DNA of 64,000 nt from contig AP025047.1 in NCBI GenBank assembly GCA_036186865.1, positions 29,132,822-29,196,821 of the forward strand, written 5' to 3'. This stretch comes from Eustoma russellianum. Taxonomy: Eukaryota > Streptophyta > Magnoliopsida > Gentianales > Gentianaceae. This document shows, in pieces, positions 34,470-46,340 of the stretch. The translations under genes and the position numbers were made by a program. The notes below the pieces were generated by a model. That model had not been told where the DNA came from. It was given only the letters and a program-made list of their open reading frames with translations, and searched no databases. Each line of letters begins with the position of its first letter. Positions within the stretch are counted from its first letter, which is position 1.

Positions 34470-36406
34470 TTAGACCTTTGTAAGAATACCTTTTGGTATC
34501 CAAACTTGGGTAACCTTTCTTGGTCTTCCAAAAGATGATAAGATATAGTACATGTTGTTTTCATCTCTATTTTGCCTATAGTGGCCGAATGTGCCAATGT
34601 GAGTTGATTTGTGATAAGTGTTTCGGTTTGTTGGCAATGTGTGTGATCTTGATGCGTTTGTACGATATGAATGTTGCATATGCTTTGATGACTTCCTTTG
34701 ATATCTATATGGAACATGCGTGTATTTTTCATGTGATGAACTATAGGTAGTGCGATGAGATGCCATTAATGTCTTGCTAGTTTGTTATTGTTACCTTCTT
34801 AGGCTTCTCAATTGTTTTGAAGACATGTGTTTGAGTGATGATGCAACAAAGTTTGTAGATTTACTTTGTACATGAGTATCTTTACTATACCCTAATCCGG
34901 TTTTGTCATTGTCATGCTTTTGAGAAGAGATAAGATGATCTAGCATGCAAGTTCCTTTATCAAATTTCTTTACAGTATTCTCTAATGCTATGTTTCTGAT
35001 CTCAAGTCTACGATCTCGGATTTCATTTCAACATTTTCGGATTGTTTAAAGAAATAATTTCAGACCTCAATGTACTAATTATACTTGATGACTCTTCTTT
35101 TGAATCGTTTAATGAGACACAAGATTTGTGTTAGAGGATTCTAACAATTTCTTGTCTTCAACTAAGCGTTTCTTTTCTTTAGCAAGACCTTTTGAAAATT
35201 TATGCAATTCAAGATATTCACTAAACAAATCATCATATGAAGCTTCATTATCAGAATCGGAATTTACCCTCATTTGACGCCTTTGATGCAAAGCAAACTT
35301 GAGCCGTTTCATCCTCGGCTTCTTCATTTTCTGAGTCAGATGAATCACTCCATGTAGAAGCTTTGAAGGCCCTTCTTGTATTCCTTTGTTTCGGTTCTGA
35401 GACGAGTCTAGTATGTGTCCGTTCCTTGTCATGGTTTTTGTTCATTGTTTTGTCCTTGTTTGGACAGTTATAGGAAATATGTCCAGATTTTCCACAGTCA
35501 TAACATTTCATGTCTTTATCATTGTTCTTATTTCTGTTTGACTTAGATGAAGTGGATTTATGTTTGTTTCTAAATGACTTCTTCATAAATTTTCTTAATC
35601 CTTTAGCCAATAGAATTAGATTTTCATCATCTGAATCCGTGTCACTATCATTTACGCAATTAGAAGAAGTAGAGACGTATTCATTTGAATTGAAAGCTAT
35701 TGTCTTACTTTGTTTGGAAGTTGATTCGGATTTCCTCATAGTAAGTTTGTTTTCATATACCTTCAATGATCCAATCAATTCCTCCATTTTTATTGACTTG
35801 GTTTCTTTGCTTTCTTCTATTGCGGTAACTTTCGGATCCCATTCGGATGGAAGGCTTCTCAATACCTTTTGTACCTTTTCCTGTGAAGTGAAAGCTTTGC
35901 CAAGAGACCCAAGAGAATTGTAAATGTTAGTTAATCTCAAATCCATATCAACAATGGATTCATTTGGCAACAATTTGAAGGATTCAAGAGTAGACATAAG
36001 CATATTGATTTTGGACTCTTTTACTTGACTTCTTCCTTCATGCTTCATTTCTAAACTCTTCCACATATCTTGTGCATTAGAACAATTAGATACATAACTA
36101 GATTCACTTTTGCTCAAACCATTTAGAAGAAGTTGCATAGCTTTAGCATTCATACTTAGCTTCTTCTTATCATCACTTGTATACTCTAGTTTAGACTTTG
36201 TAACTTCTATATCAACACCATCAACCGCGGTTATCTTAGATGGAACAAAAGGACCATCTTCTATTATAGACCACAAATCAATATCAATAGCCATAAGAAA
36301 CAATTTCATACGAAGTTTCCAATGATTAAAAGACTCACCATCAAAGAGTGGAGGCCTTTGGCTAGACATAACCTTCTTGCTCGGTTTTGTGACTAGTTGA
36401 TGCCAT
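34470..36406 (-). pseudogene. gamma gag
   Basis: The likely ATG is complementary to 36404-36406 (MAST..., equivalent to copia A MATT...). One extra base before the second Met (complement of about 36369) shifts the frame. From there an open frame runs to 35251 with PPLFDGESFNHWKLRMKLFL (UBN2-type capsid) and an intact zinc knuckle CYDCGKSGHISYNC at about 35465-35510. A frame change near 35260 leads into the coiled coil (FSKGLAKEKKRLVEDKKLLE), and a later frame at 34470-34766 holds YTHVPYRYQRK and the tail TQVWIPKGILTKV. This is the best-preserved copia Gag in the window. Confidence 0.9.
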
Positions 36407-36447
36407 CTCACAAAGATTGTTATATCTTCTTGTTGTGAGTGTATCTT

Positions 36448-36459
36448 GCTCTGATACCA
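36448..36459 (-). other. primer-binding site of gamma
   Basis: The complement reads TGGTATCAGAGC, two bases inside the 5' LTR end at 36462. Initiator tRNA-Met type. Confidence 0.95.
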
Positions 36460-36461
36460 AT

Positions 36462-38983
36462 TGTTGGACCTGTATAGCACCACTAGAAGGGGGGGTTGAA
36501 TAGTGAGTGCGGAAAAAATTGGTTTATAAAAATTTTAAGGACCAATTACTCACTTCTGAAAACAGAGACTGCTTTCAGGACACGTTTTTAAACACTTGGT
36601 TGACTGGGTTGTAGACCTCCAAAAATAGTGAAATTTTGACACAATGTACTCTCAGGTGTTATGAAGGTGTCATAAAAATTTCAGATTAAAAATCAAAGGT
36701 TAAGTCACTCAAATGTGGTACGTGATCTGACTGTGTCAGTTTGGACAGAACCTGTACCTTAAAATGAAAAACTTATTCCTATTTGGTGACAACTCCAAAT
36801 GACCTGAAACTTTTATGAAATGACCCTTAGGATGTGTAGTATACTCAGTTAAAACAGTTTTGAAAAATTCCTTTGGGAAGTATGTCAACCAAGTTGATAT
36901 TCTCAACCTCTGCCAATCTGAAAAACAGATTTGCACTAGTCTCAGAATTATGAATGTTTGGATGACTTATACTTATCCAAATTTGATAAAATCAGTGGGA
37001 AATGAACCCTAAGACACAAGGCTATGTTTCTGCAAATTATTATGATTTTTGAAAATTATTTGCTATTTTTACCGAGATCATAAAGATGATGCAAAAACAA
37101 AAACTGAGAGTAAAAATGCTGAAGTAAGAACACCAAGAATTTTATACTGGTTCGGCCAACGTGACCTACTCCAGTCTTCAAGGACACCTTCCTTGGTTTT
37201 CAATAGTCACCAAAGTCACCTTAGAATAAGGGTGGATAGAGTTATACACCAACTCCTTCAATCCAAACCCTTTTACAATGTTCTACACAAAGAACAACAC
37301 CAAAGAATCACCAATCATCACCACCTCACCAAATGAAGGTTTGATCACACCTTGATCAACCTTGTACACCAATGAATCTTATTTGGGTGATGTGTATGAA
37401 GCGTATACTGAATATGACATGTAAGTATGATAGGCTTTGGGTATATACAAGAGATGAATATGGAAAATGAAGTGAAGTCTTGCAAACACTAAACAGAATT
37501 TTGCACTTGTTGTTCTTGTTTTGTGTTGATCATCTCTTGGCCTTTTATAGATGGTTGGGGCGCCTAAGAGGGTTGAGAGGAGCCTCCCAAATCTGATTTG
37601 AATTGTCTTGTAATGCCTTTGAATAAATTTGAATGCTTTAGGTCATTAATTCCCCCCCAAAACTTCAGCCACCAATCTGAAATTTCAGATTCAAAAACAG
37701 AATTTTCAGCTTTGTTTGGTCTTGTCTTTGACTCCTTAATTTGTGGATCTTTGTCTTCCATCATTGCTTGGTCTTTCTTCATCAATTATATTATATTATG
37801 AACTCCTCCAAGGCTCCCAACATGATTTCCCAGCTGCCCCATCTGGTCAGCCAATGTGCTGAATTCAAATCTGAATTTTGCATGGTAACAATGTAGAATT
37901 CTTCATGAACATGGTAAATTTCTTTTACCATTTTACCTTGCCTTCTAGAACCTTTCAAGATATGTCTTTGGCTGTGTAATTCATGTATAATACATGAATA
38001 AATACATGTGGTATCATGTAGCAAATAAATGTTCCATGTACGATGATGTAGTAACTTCAAATTTCAACTTCCGTTGATTGCTCGGTTTTTCTCCGTTTTG
38101 TCTCAAACCTCTTCAACATATAAAATGTGTAATGTAACATGCAATATACATATAAATATGTATAATCTCAGCTCCAATGTGTGTAAGATGTTCGGCCAAG
38201 AGGTATATCAATTTGAGTTTGATTTTCAGAGAAATAAGGAAGATGATGGAGAATTGATATATGTATTTGTTTTGTGACTTTGGTATTCATCTCTCCATGT
38301 AGTGCACGAAATTTTTGAGTGTTGGAAATGTATATTGGCTGGCCATCTTTGTATGATAAGTATATGATGTGTCGGAGATGGCTCGGTAGTCATATGATAT
38401 GATACATTTCGGTTTTTGCACTTTTGTCATGTCGATGTAATTTTGGAAGTTTGATGACATGAAGTATATGACTTGAGAGTATCATGGATGTGTGTCGTTG
38501 ACATATGTTGATGACATGTTGACGAAATGTCGAGATCGAATAATGTAGCTTGTCGTCTGAGATAGAATATATGTCGTATGTATATCCGTGAGATATATGT
38601 ATATGCCGTGAGACTCCAAGAAATATATATGCCATGAGTATCCATAAGATATATGTTTAGAGTGTATATCCAAGAGATATATATGACGTGTGTCCATAAG
38701 ATATATGTCGAGATATCCAAGAAATATATACGCCGTGTGTCGAGATATCCAAGAAATATATATATACCATATCCAAGAGTTGTATGTATGCCGTGTATAT
38801 CACCTGAGAATGAATACAACAATGTTTGCCATATGATTTAAGCCTTAACGCTTCATGGCTTGTTAGTACAACAGTGATAGATATAGGCATATGCATTTTG
38901 AAATCTCATAACATTTAGATCATGTAATCATGTAACATATAAATCATGCACTTGTAAATCATTCAAACCATGATTTCTCAACA
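36462..38983 (-). repeat. gamma 5' LTR (right on plus strand)
   Basis: 2,522 bases. Beyond its first 300 bases it is almost identical to the left LTR (about 5 substitutions and a few one- to two-base indels). The hairpin and the 32-38-bp repeat (about 38595-38800) are also present. Confidence 0.94.
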
Positions 38984-38988
38984 GTATC
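38984..38988. repeat. gamma target-site duplication, right copy
   Basis: GTATC directly after the LTR end ACA, followed by TAGTCAGC of the interrupted beta LTR. Confidence 0.93.
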
Positions 38989-40659
38989 TAGTCAGCTTTT
39001 ACACATTCAAGACATGTTAAAGTGTTATAGAAAATTCAAATTAGGGTTGATTGCAATTTACCATATATGTGTAAATATTGTGTATTATTTGACAAAGCTA
39101 GCCAAAATAAAATTTTAGCACATGTGCAGCCTTTCTACACACCTACTACATCCATGTTGGAGCTTAGGTGGAGCTTATTTGGAACTTATTTGGCACTTAA
39201 ATTGGTGGAAAATAATCCACACATGATTGGTGACATTGAAGAAGGCGATACACAAGGAAACAATTCAAAATGCAACACATGCTGAAATTTCAGGACATGT
39301 TGTTTATTATGGACGAATTTTGGTGCATTTTTGTCTTCAATTTTACTCCGAAATTGAAGCGGGGTTAATGTGTGATTGCATGGTAATATTTTGACTACTT
39401 TTTGGCATATGTTTTATGAGTTTTTTCAGAATTTTTCGGCACATTAAAGGATGCCAAGTTGGATTAATCATCAAGTGACGAGTAAGCAATGTCAAGTCAT
39501 CCTTCCAATCATAGTGTGCCAAGTAAGTAAGATGGTGTCATATCTAGACAAGGCAATCTTCCAAGGGAATTAAAGAGAATTCTCAAGAAAGAAGAATACC
39601 CTAAGGGGGGCAGCCACATGTGATTAAAAAGAAGAGAATAGTGCAAACAAGGCCAAGACTACAACTCATATTCTCACAAGTGCAAGAGGTTCAACTACTT
39701 TCTTCTTCTTTTCGTTCTTTCTTCTTCTCCTCTCAAGCTTATTGCTCATATATTCTAAATATTGTATAGGATTTGAATATACCACCCACACTCTTTCATT
39801 GTTGTAAAAGGTTGATCAAGGTGTGATCAAACCTTCATTTGATTGGTGGTGGTGTCCGTGATTCGTTTGCTCAATTGTATTGTTTGTAAAGGGGTAGAGC
39901 TGGTGTGTAAATCCAGTCACCCTTGTGGTAAGGTATTTCTTGGTGTTTAGTGATAACCGAGGAAGGTGTCCTCGAAGACTGGAGTAGGTTGATTTAACCA
40001 AATAGTATAAAATCCTTGGTGACTTTACTTTACTGCACTTTACTTTCAGTTTCTAGCATTTTGCATCAATTTCATTGCAAAGGTAAAAATATCAAACGAA
40101 TTTCAAAAATCGTAAAATTTTGCAAAAACATATCCACATCTCTTAGTTTTCATTTGGCGTAAGTTTCAACTCATTTGGATAAGTATAAGTCAGTCAAACA
40201 TGAATAGTTCTGAAACTAGTGCAATCTGATTTTCAGATTTGCAAAGATTGAGAACATCAACATAGTTGACTTACTTTCCAAAGGAACTTTCAAAAACTGT
40301 TTCAACCCATTGAAATAAATACCTTGAGGGTCTTGTCATTAAATTTTCAGACCATTTGGAGTCACCATCTAATCGGAATAAATTTTTCAAGTTGGAGCAT
40401 GGTTTTTGGTAGATTCGCGCAATCTGACCAAGAACGTATTTTCGAGGGGTTAGGAGTGGAGTTTTATTCTGAAATTTTTATGAGATACTTATAACATCTC
40501 AAGTAGGTCTGTAACTAGGTCATTTAATTATTTCAAATAAGAATCTGAAAACAGAAACTGTTTTCAGAAGTGAGGTTTTTGGTTCAAAAAGTTCTTAAAA
40601 ACCAAATTTCTGCACCCACTATTCAACCCCCCTTCTAGTGGTGCTATACAGGTCCTACA

Positions 40660-41876
40660 AGTGGTATCAAAGTGCCGGCACACTCACGACCAGAAGATAT
40701 AACAATCTTTGTGAGATAGCATCCACTAGCCAGAAAACCAAACAAGAAGGTACGTCAAGCCAAAGGCCTCCACCTTTTGATAATGAGGTAAATTCTGATT
40801 CTGATTTAGATTCTAAACTATCTTATAATGATTTGTATGTTGAATATCTTAAATTACATAAGTTTTCGAGGATTCTTGCAAAAGAAAAGAAACGGTTAAT
40901 TGAAGACAAGAAATTGTCAGAATCTTCTAACATAAATCTTGTATCTCAATTGAACGATTCAAAAGAAGAGTCGTCTGGCATGATAAATTCATTAAAGTCT
41001 GAAATTTCATCTTTGACAATGGAGAATAATGAAATGAAAAGCGAGATCTCAGATTTGAGATCAAAAAACGAAGATCTAGAAAAGACGATAAAAAATTCGA
41101 TAGAGGAACTTGCATGTTAGATCGTCTCGTTTCTTCGCAAAAACATGAAACTGACAAAACCGGATTAGCATATATTAAAGATAATCAGGTACATAATAAA
41201 TCTACAAATTTTGTTTTATATTCATGTAAGCAACAACATGTATTTAAAACGATCGTAAAGCCTAAGAAGACGACAATACAATCTAGCGAGCCACACGTTG
41301 CATCTCATTGCACTAATTCTTTTACAAAGTATAATTATGTGCCATATAGATATGAAAGAAAGCCGTTGATGCATATGCGGCATTCGTATCATAAAAATGC
41401 ATCTAGATCACACCCCGTGCATGCAAACCGAAATGCATATCAAAAACGAAACGTTTATCATGAGCATGATGGCATTCTCGGCCATAGGCCATACGGATTT
41501 GCACCAAACATCTATTATATTGCTTCTTCGTCTCTTTTCTCACCTTTTGTAAGACCGAGAAAGATCACCCAAGTTTGGGTACCAAAAGGTACATTTGCAA
41601 AAGGTTAAAATAAATAACCCTTAAGATCGCACTTGAAATGCATGATTTTTGATATACTATAAACTGCTATTTCTTTCCATTTTTACTTGTACTTTTGATG
41701 ACATTTACAAAATAAAGGGGGAGAGAAAACATGATTTAAGAGGGAGAGAGACTCATGATTTAAGAGGGAGAACGATATAACATTCAAATATTATATTTGT
41801 CCATAATTGTAGGGGGGAGCGACCACATTTAAATCACCAACCAATATTATTTTGTAAATCATCTAAAGGGGGAGAT
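40660..41876 (+). pseudogene. beta internal 3 (primer-binding site, gag remnant, purine tracts)
   Basis: Primer-binding site 40662-40673 has one change (TGGTATCAAAGT). Both inherited Met codons are lost (ATA, ACG). The deletion junction PPPFD/NEVNSDSD lies at about 40773-40788, identical in place to internals 2 and 4. The coiled-coil frame is open from before 40700 to 41120, a base is lost in an A-run near 41092, and the rest continues at 41114-41608 to the tail TQVWVPKGTFAKG. Purine tracts run from about 41715 to 41876. No enzyme domain is present. Confidence 0.87.
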
Positions 41877-42612
41877 TGTTGAGAAAAAGTGTTTGAATGA
41901 TTTACAAATGCATGATTTAAATAGTACGAGTTTACGAAATGCATGACAAAATTATTACTTGAAACGTTTTTGTGATATACACCTCATATTTATAATTATA
42001 TTCAGGTCTTATGTCATATGATATAATTCATGGTGATGACAAAATTATAATGACACATTACAAGGTTATAAACCGAAAATAGTCATATCTGGTGACTACC
42101 GAAACTTCGCCAATGTGTCACATACTTGCCATATAAAGATGGCCAGCCCATATACTTCAAAAATAACCAGAACTTTCATGTCTCACATATTAAATTCAGT
42201 CACTAATCATTTCATGTTGGCACACACAAATCACCCACAATTTAGACCAAATTGTGGAGATTTCAAATTCAATTTTTTAGTACATGGGGGCGCCTGTAAG
42301 TCGGCCATTAGAGCTGAATATCTACTTTATTTTATGTATAGTATGTGTGACATAATATATATGACATGCTCCAAAACATTGAATTTAATCGGAGAAAAAT
42401 CGCGTAATCGACGAAAGTCGAAAATTTTGTTTTCTACGAACGCAACACATGGAACGTTTTTGGTATGAGTGTCACATGTATCTAGAGACTTTTTACACAT
42501 TCAAAACATGTTAAAGTGTTCGAGAAAATTCAAATTAGGGATGATTGGAATTTACCATATATGTGTAAATATTGTGTATTATTTGACAAAGCTTGCCAAA
42601 ATAAAATTTCAG
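41877..42612 (+). repeat. beta LTR 3, 5' third only
   Basis: Starts TGTTGAGAAAAAG after a purine tract and follows LTR 1 and LTR 2 to about 42612 (ATAAAATTTCAG), where an inverted block begins. TATAAAGATGGCC is at about 42131. Confidence 0.88.
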
Positions 42613-42741
42613 AATGTGTTGTATTTTGAATTGTTTCCTTGTGTTATGCCTTCTTCAATGTCACCAATCATGTGTAGCTTATTTTGCACCAATTTAAGTT
42701 CCAAATAAGTGCCAAATAAGCTCCACCTAAGCTCCAACATG
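42613..42741 (-). repeat. inverted 129-base LTR block
   Basis: The reverse complement of the block around 39151-39283 of beta LTR 2 (CCATGTTGGAGCTTAGG... to ...CAACACAT). In all other copies this block is in plus orientation. It sits exactly between the broken LTR 3 and the next LTR. Confidence 0.85.
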
Positions 42742-44657
42742 GTACTTAAGTTAATGAACTTGTTAGTTCATTAAATGACGACATCTTTGGAGAACGCTTG
42801 ATGGCAACAAATCGAAAATAGAAAGTCTCCTCATTCTTTCAATATACACACCTAATATATTATATATATATATATATACATATATTCATATTTCTGTTAA
42901 AAGGCACAATACACATATATTCTGACATACTACCGACACGTTACATATATCAAAAACATACGTCAATGTCACACCACTATATACACCTCATATTTATGAG
43001 TATATTCAGGTCTTATATTATATGATATAAGTCATGGTGACGACAATATTATAACGACTTGTTACAAGGTCATAAACCGAAAATTGTCGTATCGGTTGAC
43101 TACCGAAACTTCAACGACGTGTCACGTACTTACCATATAAAGATGTCCAGCCCATATACTTCAAAAATAGCCAAATATTTTGTGGGTCACATGTTAAATT
43201 CAGCCACTAAATCATTCCATGTTTGCACACACAAATCACCCATAATTTAGGCAAAATTTATAGAGATTTCAAATTCAATTCTTTTAAGCACATGGGGCGC
43301 CTATACCATCAGCCATTAGATCTGAATATACATTTTACTTTATGATTATTATGCGTGAGATTACATATATGACATGTGCAAGAAGTTTGAATTTAATCGG
43401 AGAAAAATCACGTAATTGACGAAAGTTAAAAATTAGGTTTTTACGAACACAACACATGGAACGTTTTTGGCATGAGTTGTAACATGTATCTAGACACTTA
43501 TTACACATTCAAGACATGTTAAAGTGTTCTATAAAATTCATTTGAGGGCTGATTGAAATTTACCATATATGTGTAAATATTGTGCATTATTTGACAAAGC
43601 TTACTAAAATGAAATTCAGCACATGTACAACATACTCCACACGCCATTTTCAGCCTTGATGTAGCCTATGTGGAGCTTATTTGGCATCTCAATTGGTGGA
43701 GAATATGCCACACAAGGTTAGTGGCATAAAAGAGGGTAATATTTTGACTACTTTTTGGTACATGCTTTATGAGTTTTTTCAGAATTTTACGGCACATTAA
43801 AGGATGCCAAGTTGGACCAATCATCAAGTGACAAGTAAGTAAGGTCAAATCATCCTTTCAATCATTGTGTGCCAAGTAAGCAAGATGGTGTCATATCTAC
43901 ACAAGGCAATCTTCCAAGGACATTAAAGATAATTCTCAAGAAAGAAGAATGCCCTAAGGGGGGGGGCAGCTCATATTCTCACAAGTGAAAGAGGCTCTAC
44001 TACTTTCTTCTTCTTCTTTTCTTTCTTCCTTCTTCTTCTCTCAAGCTTATTGCTCATATATTCTAAATATTGTACATACTTTGAGTATACCACCCACACT
44101 CTTTCATTTTTGTAAAAGGTTGATGAAGGTGTGATCAAACCTTCAATTGATCGGTGGTAGTGTCTGTGATTCGTTTGCTTGATTGTATTGTTTTTAAAGG
44201 GGTGGAGTTGATGTGTAACTCCAGTCACCCTTGTGGTAAGGTATTTTTTGGTGTTTAGCGATAACTGAGGAAGGTGTCTTAGAAGACTGGAGTAGGTTGA
44301 TTTAACCGAACCAGTATAAAATCCTTGGTGTCTTTACTGCACTTTACTTTCAGTTTCTAGCATTTTGCATCCATTTTATTGCAAATGTAAAAATAGCAAA
44401 CGAATTCCAAAAATCATAAAATTTTTCAGAAGCATATCCACACCACTTATTTTTCTCTTGGCGCAAGTTTCAACTTATTTGGATAAGTATAAGTCAGTCA
44501 AACGTGAATAGTTCTGAGACTAGTGCAATCTGATTTTCAGATTTGCAAAGGTTGAGAACATCAACGTAGTTGACTTACTTTCTAAAGGAATTTTCAAAAA
44601 CTGTTTCAACCCATTTAAATAAACAATTTAAAGGTCTTGTCATTGTATTTTCAGACC

Positions 44658-44662
44658 ATTGG
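44658..44662. repeat. solo LTR target-site duplication, left
   Basis: ATTGG. The uninterrupted site in LTR 1 near 26283 reads CCATTTGGAGTCACC. Confidence 0.92.
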
Positions 44663-44929
44663 TGTTGTACCCTGACAACCGTGTACTTGGAACTATGAAC
44701 AAGTGACGGAATGAAAGCGATAATTTCTTTAAGCGCGTGTTATTTAAGCTAGCCTAACCCTCTTTACTTAAATACTTCGAAGATGATACTAAATAATTAA
44801 ATAAGGGGATTTCAAGCAAAGTGATATATGAAGAATATAGTAATATGAACAATACATACCAATATATAGGTATGTGCGTGTATAGGGTATATGCGTAGGG
44901 AATGTATATATACATACATACGAGCACAT

Positions 44930-44972
44930 AGAAAGGCGTATATGTATATATAAAGTATATACATACATGGGC

Positions 44973-45021
<49 letters not shown>

Positions 45022-45155
45022 TGTACATAAGAAGGTATATATATACATAATATGTACATATGGGCAAGTATATATATATATGCGGATACATGTATAATAG
45101 TACATGTTTTAGGTAACATGCATATTGCACATGTTAACGTATATATATATATATG
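44930..45155. repeat. TA-rich microsatellite in solo LTR
   Basis: Runs of TATATA with TATATGTA variants, the longest at about 44975-45018. Overlapping minus-strand open frames rich in Tyr and Ile are by-products of it. Confidence 0.9.
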
Positions 45156-46340
45156 CTAATCTTGGATACAATAAAATAAATAAAACCATATACCACATGA
45201 ATTAATGAAAAATACAAGAAGAATCAAAATTACCCCAAAACCCCCCATATTCGGTCAAGACCCACCTCAAGGGATCTAGAACCCTCCACAAATAACCTAA
45301 ATTAACCAAATAAATAACTAAATAATAATTAAGATTAAAATAAGCAAGCATGCAAGACCTAAATTAATAAAGAAAGGAAGCATGCAAAGGAAATAATAAA
45401 GAAATCAAGGCATGCAAGACAAGTCTTACATTCTACACCTTTTCTCAACTTTTCACAAAAACTTGTCCCCCTTTTTACCATAAGGGCTGCCGAATTTTCC
45501 CCCTCCCATGCCCTCTAGATTCCTTCTAAATAGTGCAACCCACCACATTTCATTCCATCTTGAATCTTCTCTCAAGCAAAGACCTAGCCTACACTTAGCA
45601 AAAGTTCCACCCCTCCATCATCAAGGAAACATTTCGGCCATACCCCCTTGGAGCCAAGAAATCAATTCAAGTTTCATCTTCAAGCTCCAAGAACTCATCT
45701 AGGTAAGTTGAATGTTGAATCTTCTAAGTGAGTTCTATATTTCAAAGAATGAAACTTACATTGATACTCCCTTTTTCATGACCAAAAACGTGACTCTCAT
45801 GGTCACTAGGTCCAAGCTTTTCAAGTTTCCAAGTGCTACCAACTTCTTGGTGGTTTGAACACCACTCAAGCCTCATCTTGGTAAGCTAATCCAACCTCAT
45901 ATTAGCTCTAGTTTTCACTTAAGAAAAATGACTAACATTTGTTCTTTTCCTCCTCCAAAAACGTGGGGTGTATGTTGAAGAGGAGGGAGACTTCAACTCA
46001 TTTCATCCAAGAATCCAAGCTAAGAAAAGGTTCTAGCTTGAAGAGGCAAGTATACAATGATCTCTCATGATTTATTTAAAGAGTTTGTGACTTGAATGAC
46101 TAGAAGTACTTAAGATTCAATATTTAGTTGAATATCCTAAGTTTGAGATTATACCTTATAGATTTCTTAGGAACAATGCATTGCATGTGGCTTATTCTCT
46201 CAAAGATGGAATCTTTTATGACATGCATTTAGTTACAAGGCTGTTTTGAGATGATTTAAGGTTTAAGTAGTGATTAGTATTATATCTTATAAGAACAAGA
46301 TGAAAGGGTGGACCTTTGACTTGAACCAATGACAAAATAT

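Larger units (their letters stand above)
28450..38983 (-). mobile_element. full-length Ty1/copia element gamma, minus strand
   Basis: 10,534 bases bounded by LTRs at 28450-30974 and 36462-38983, with a 5-bp target duplication GTATC at 28445-28449 and 38984-38988. The interrupted site is visible whole in other beta LTRs (ACATGTATCTAG). Primer-binding site, gag, pol in copia order and purine tracts are all present on the minus strand. Frameshifts in gag, protease and RT, plus an assembly gap at 32181-32190, leave no complete polyprotein. Confidence 0.96.
27845..40659 (+). repeat. beta LTR 2, split by copia gamma
   Basis: The two parts, 27845-28449 and 38984-40659, join to about 2.28 kb once gamma and one GTATC copy are discounted, the same as LTR 1. 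The right part holds the hairpin 39808-39835 and ends CCTACA. The TATA-like block TATAAAGATGGCC is near 28097. Confidence 0.9.

Noticed and set aside
44754..45130. Three overlapping Tyr/Ile-rich minus-strand frames
   Set aside because: Translation of the TA microsatellite in the solo LTR.
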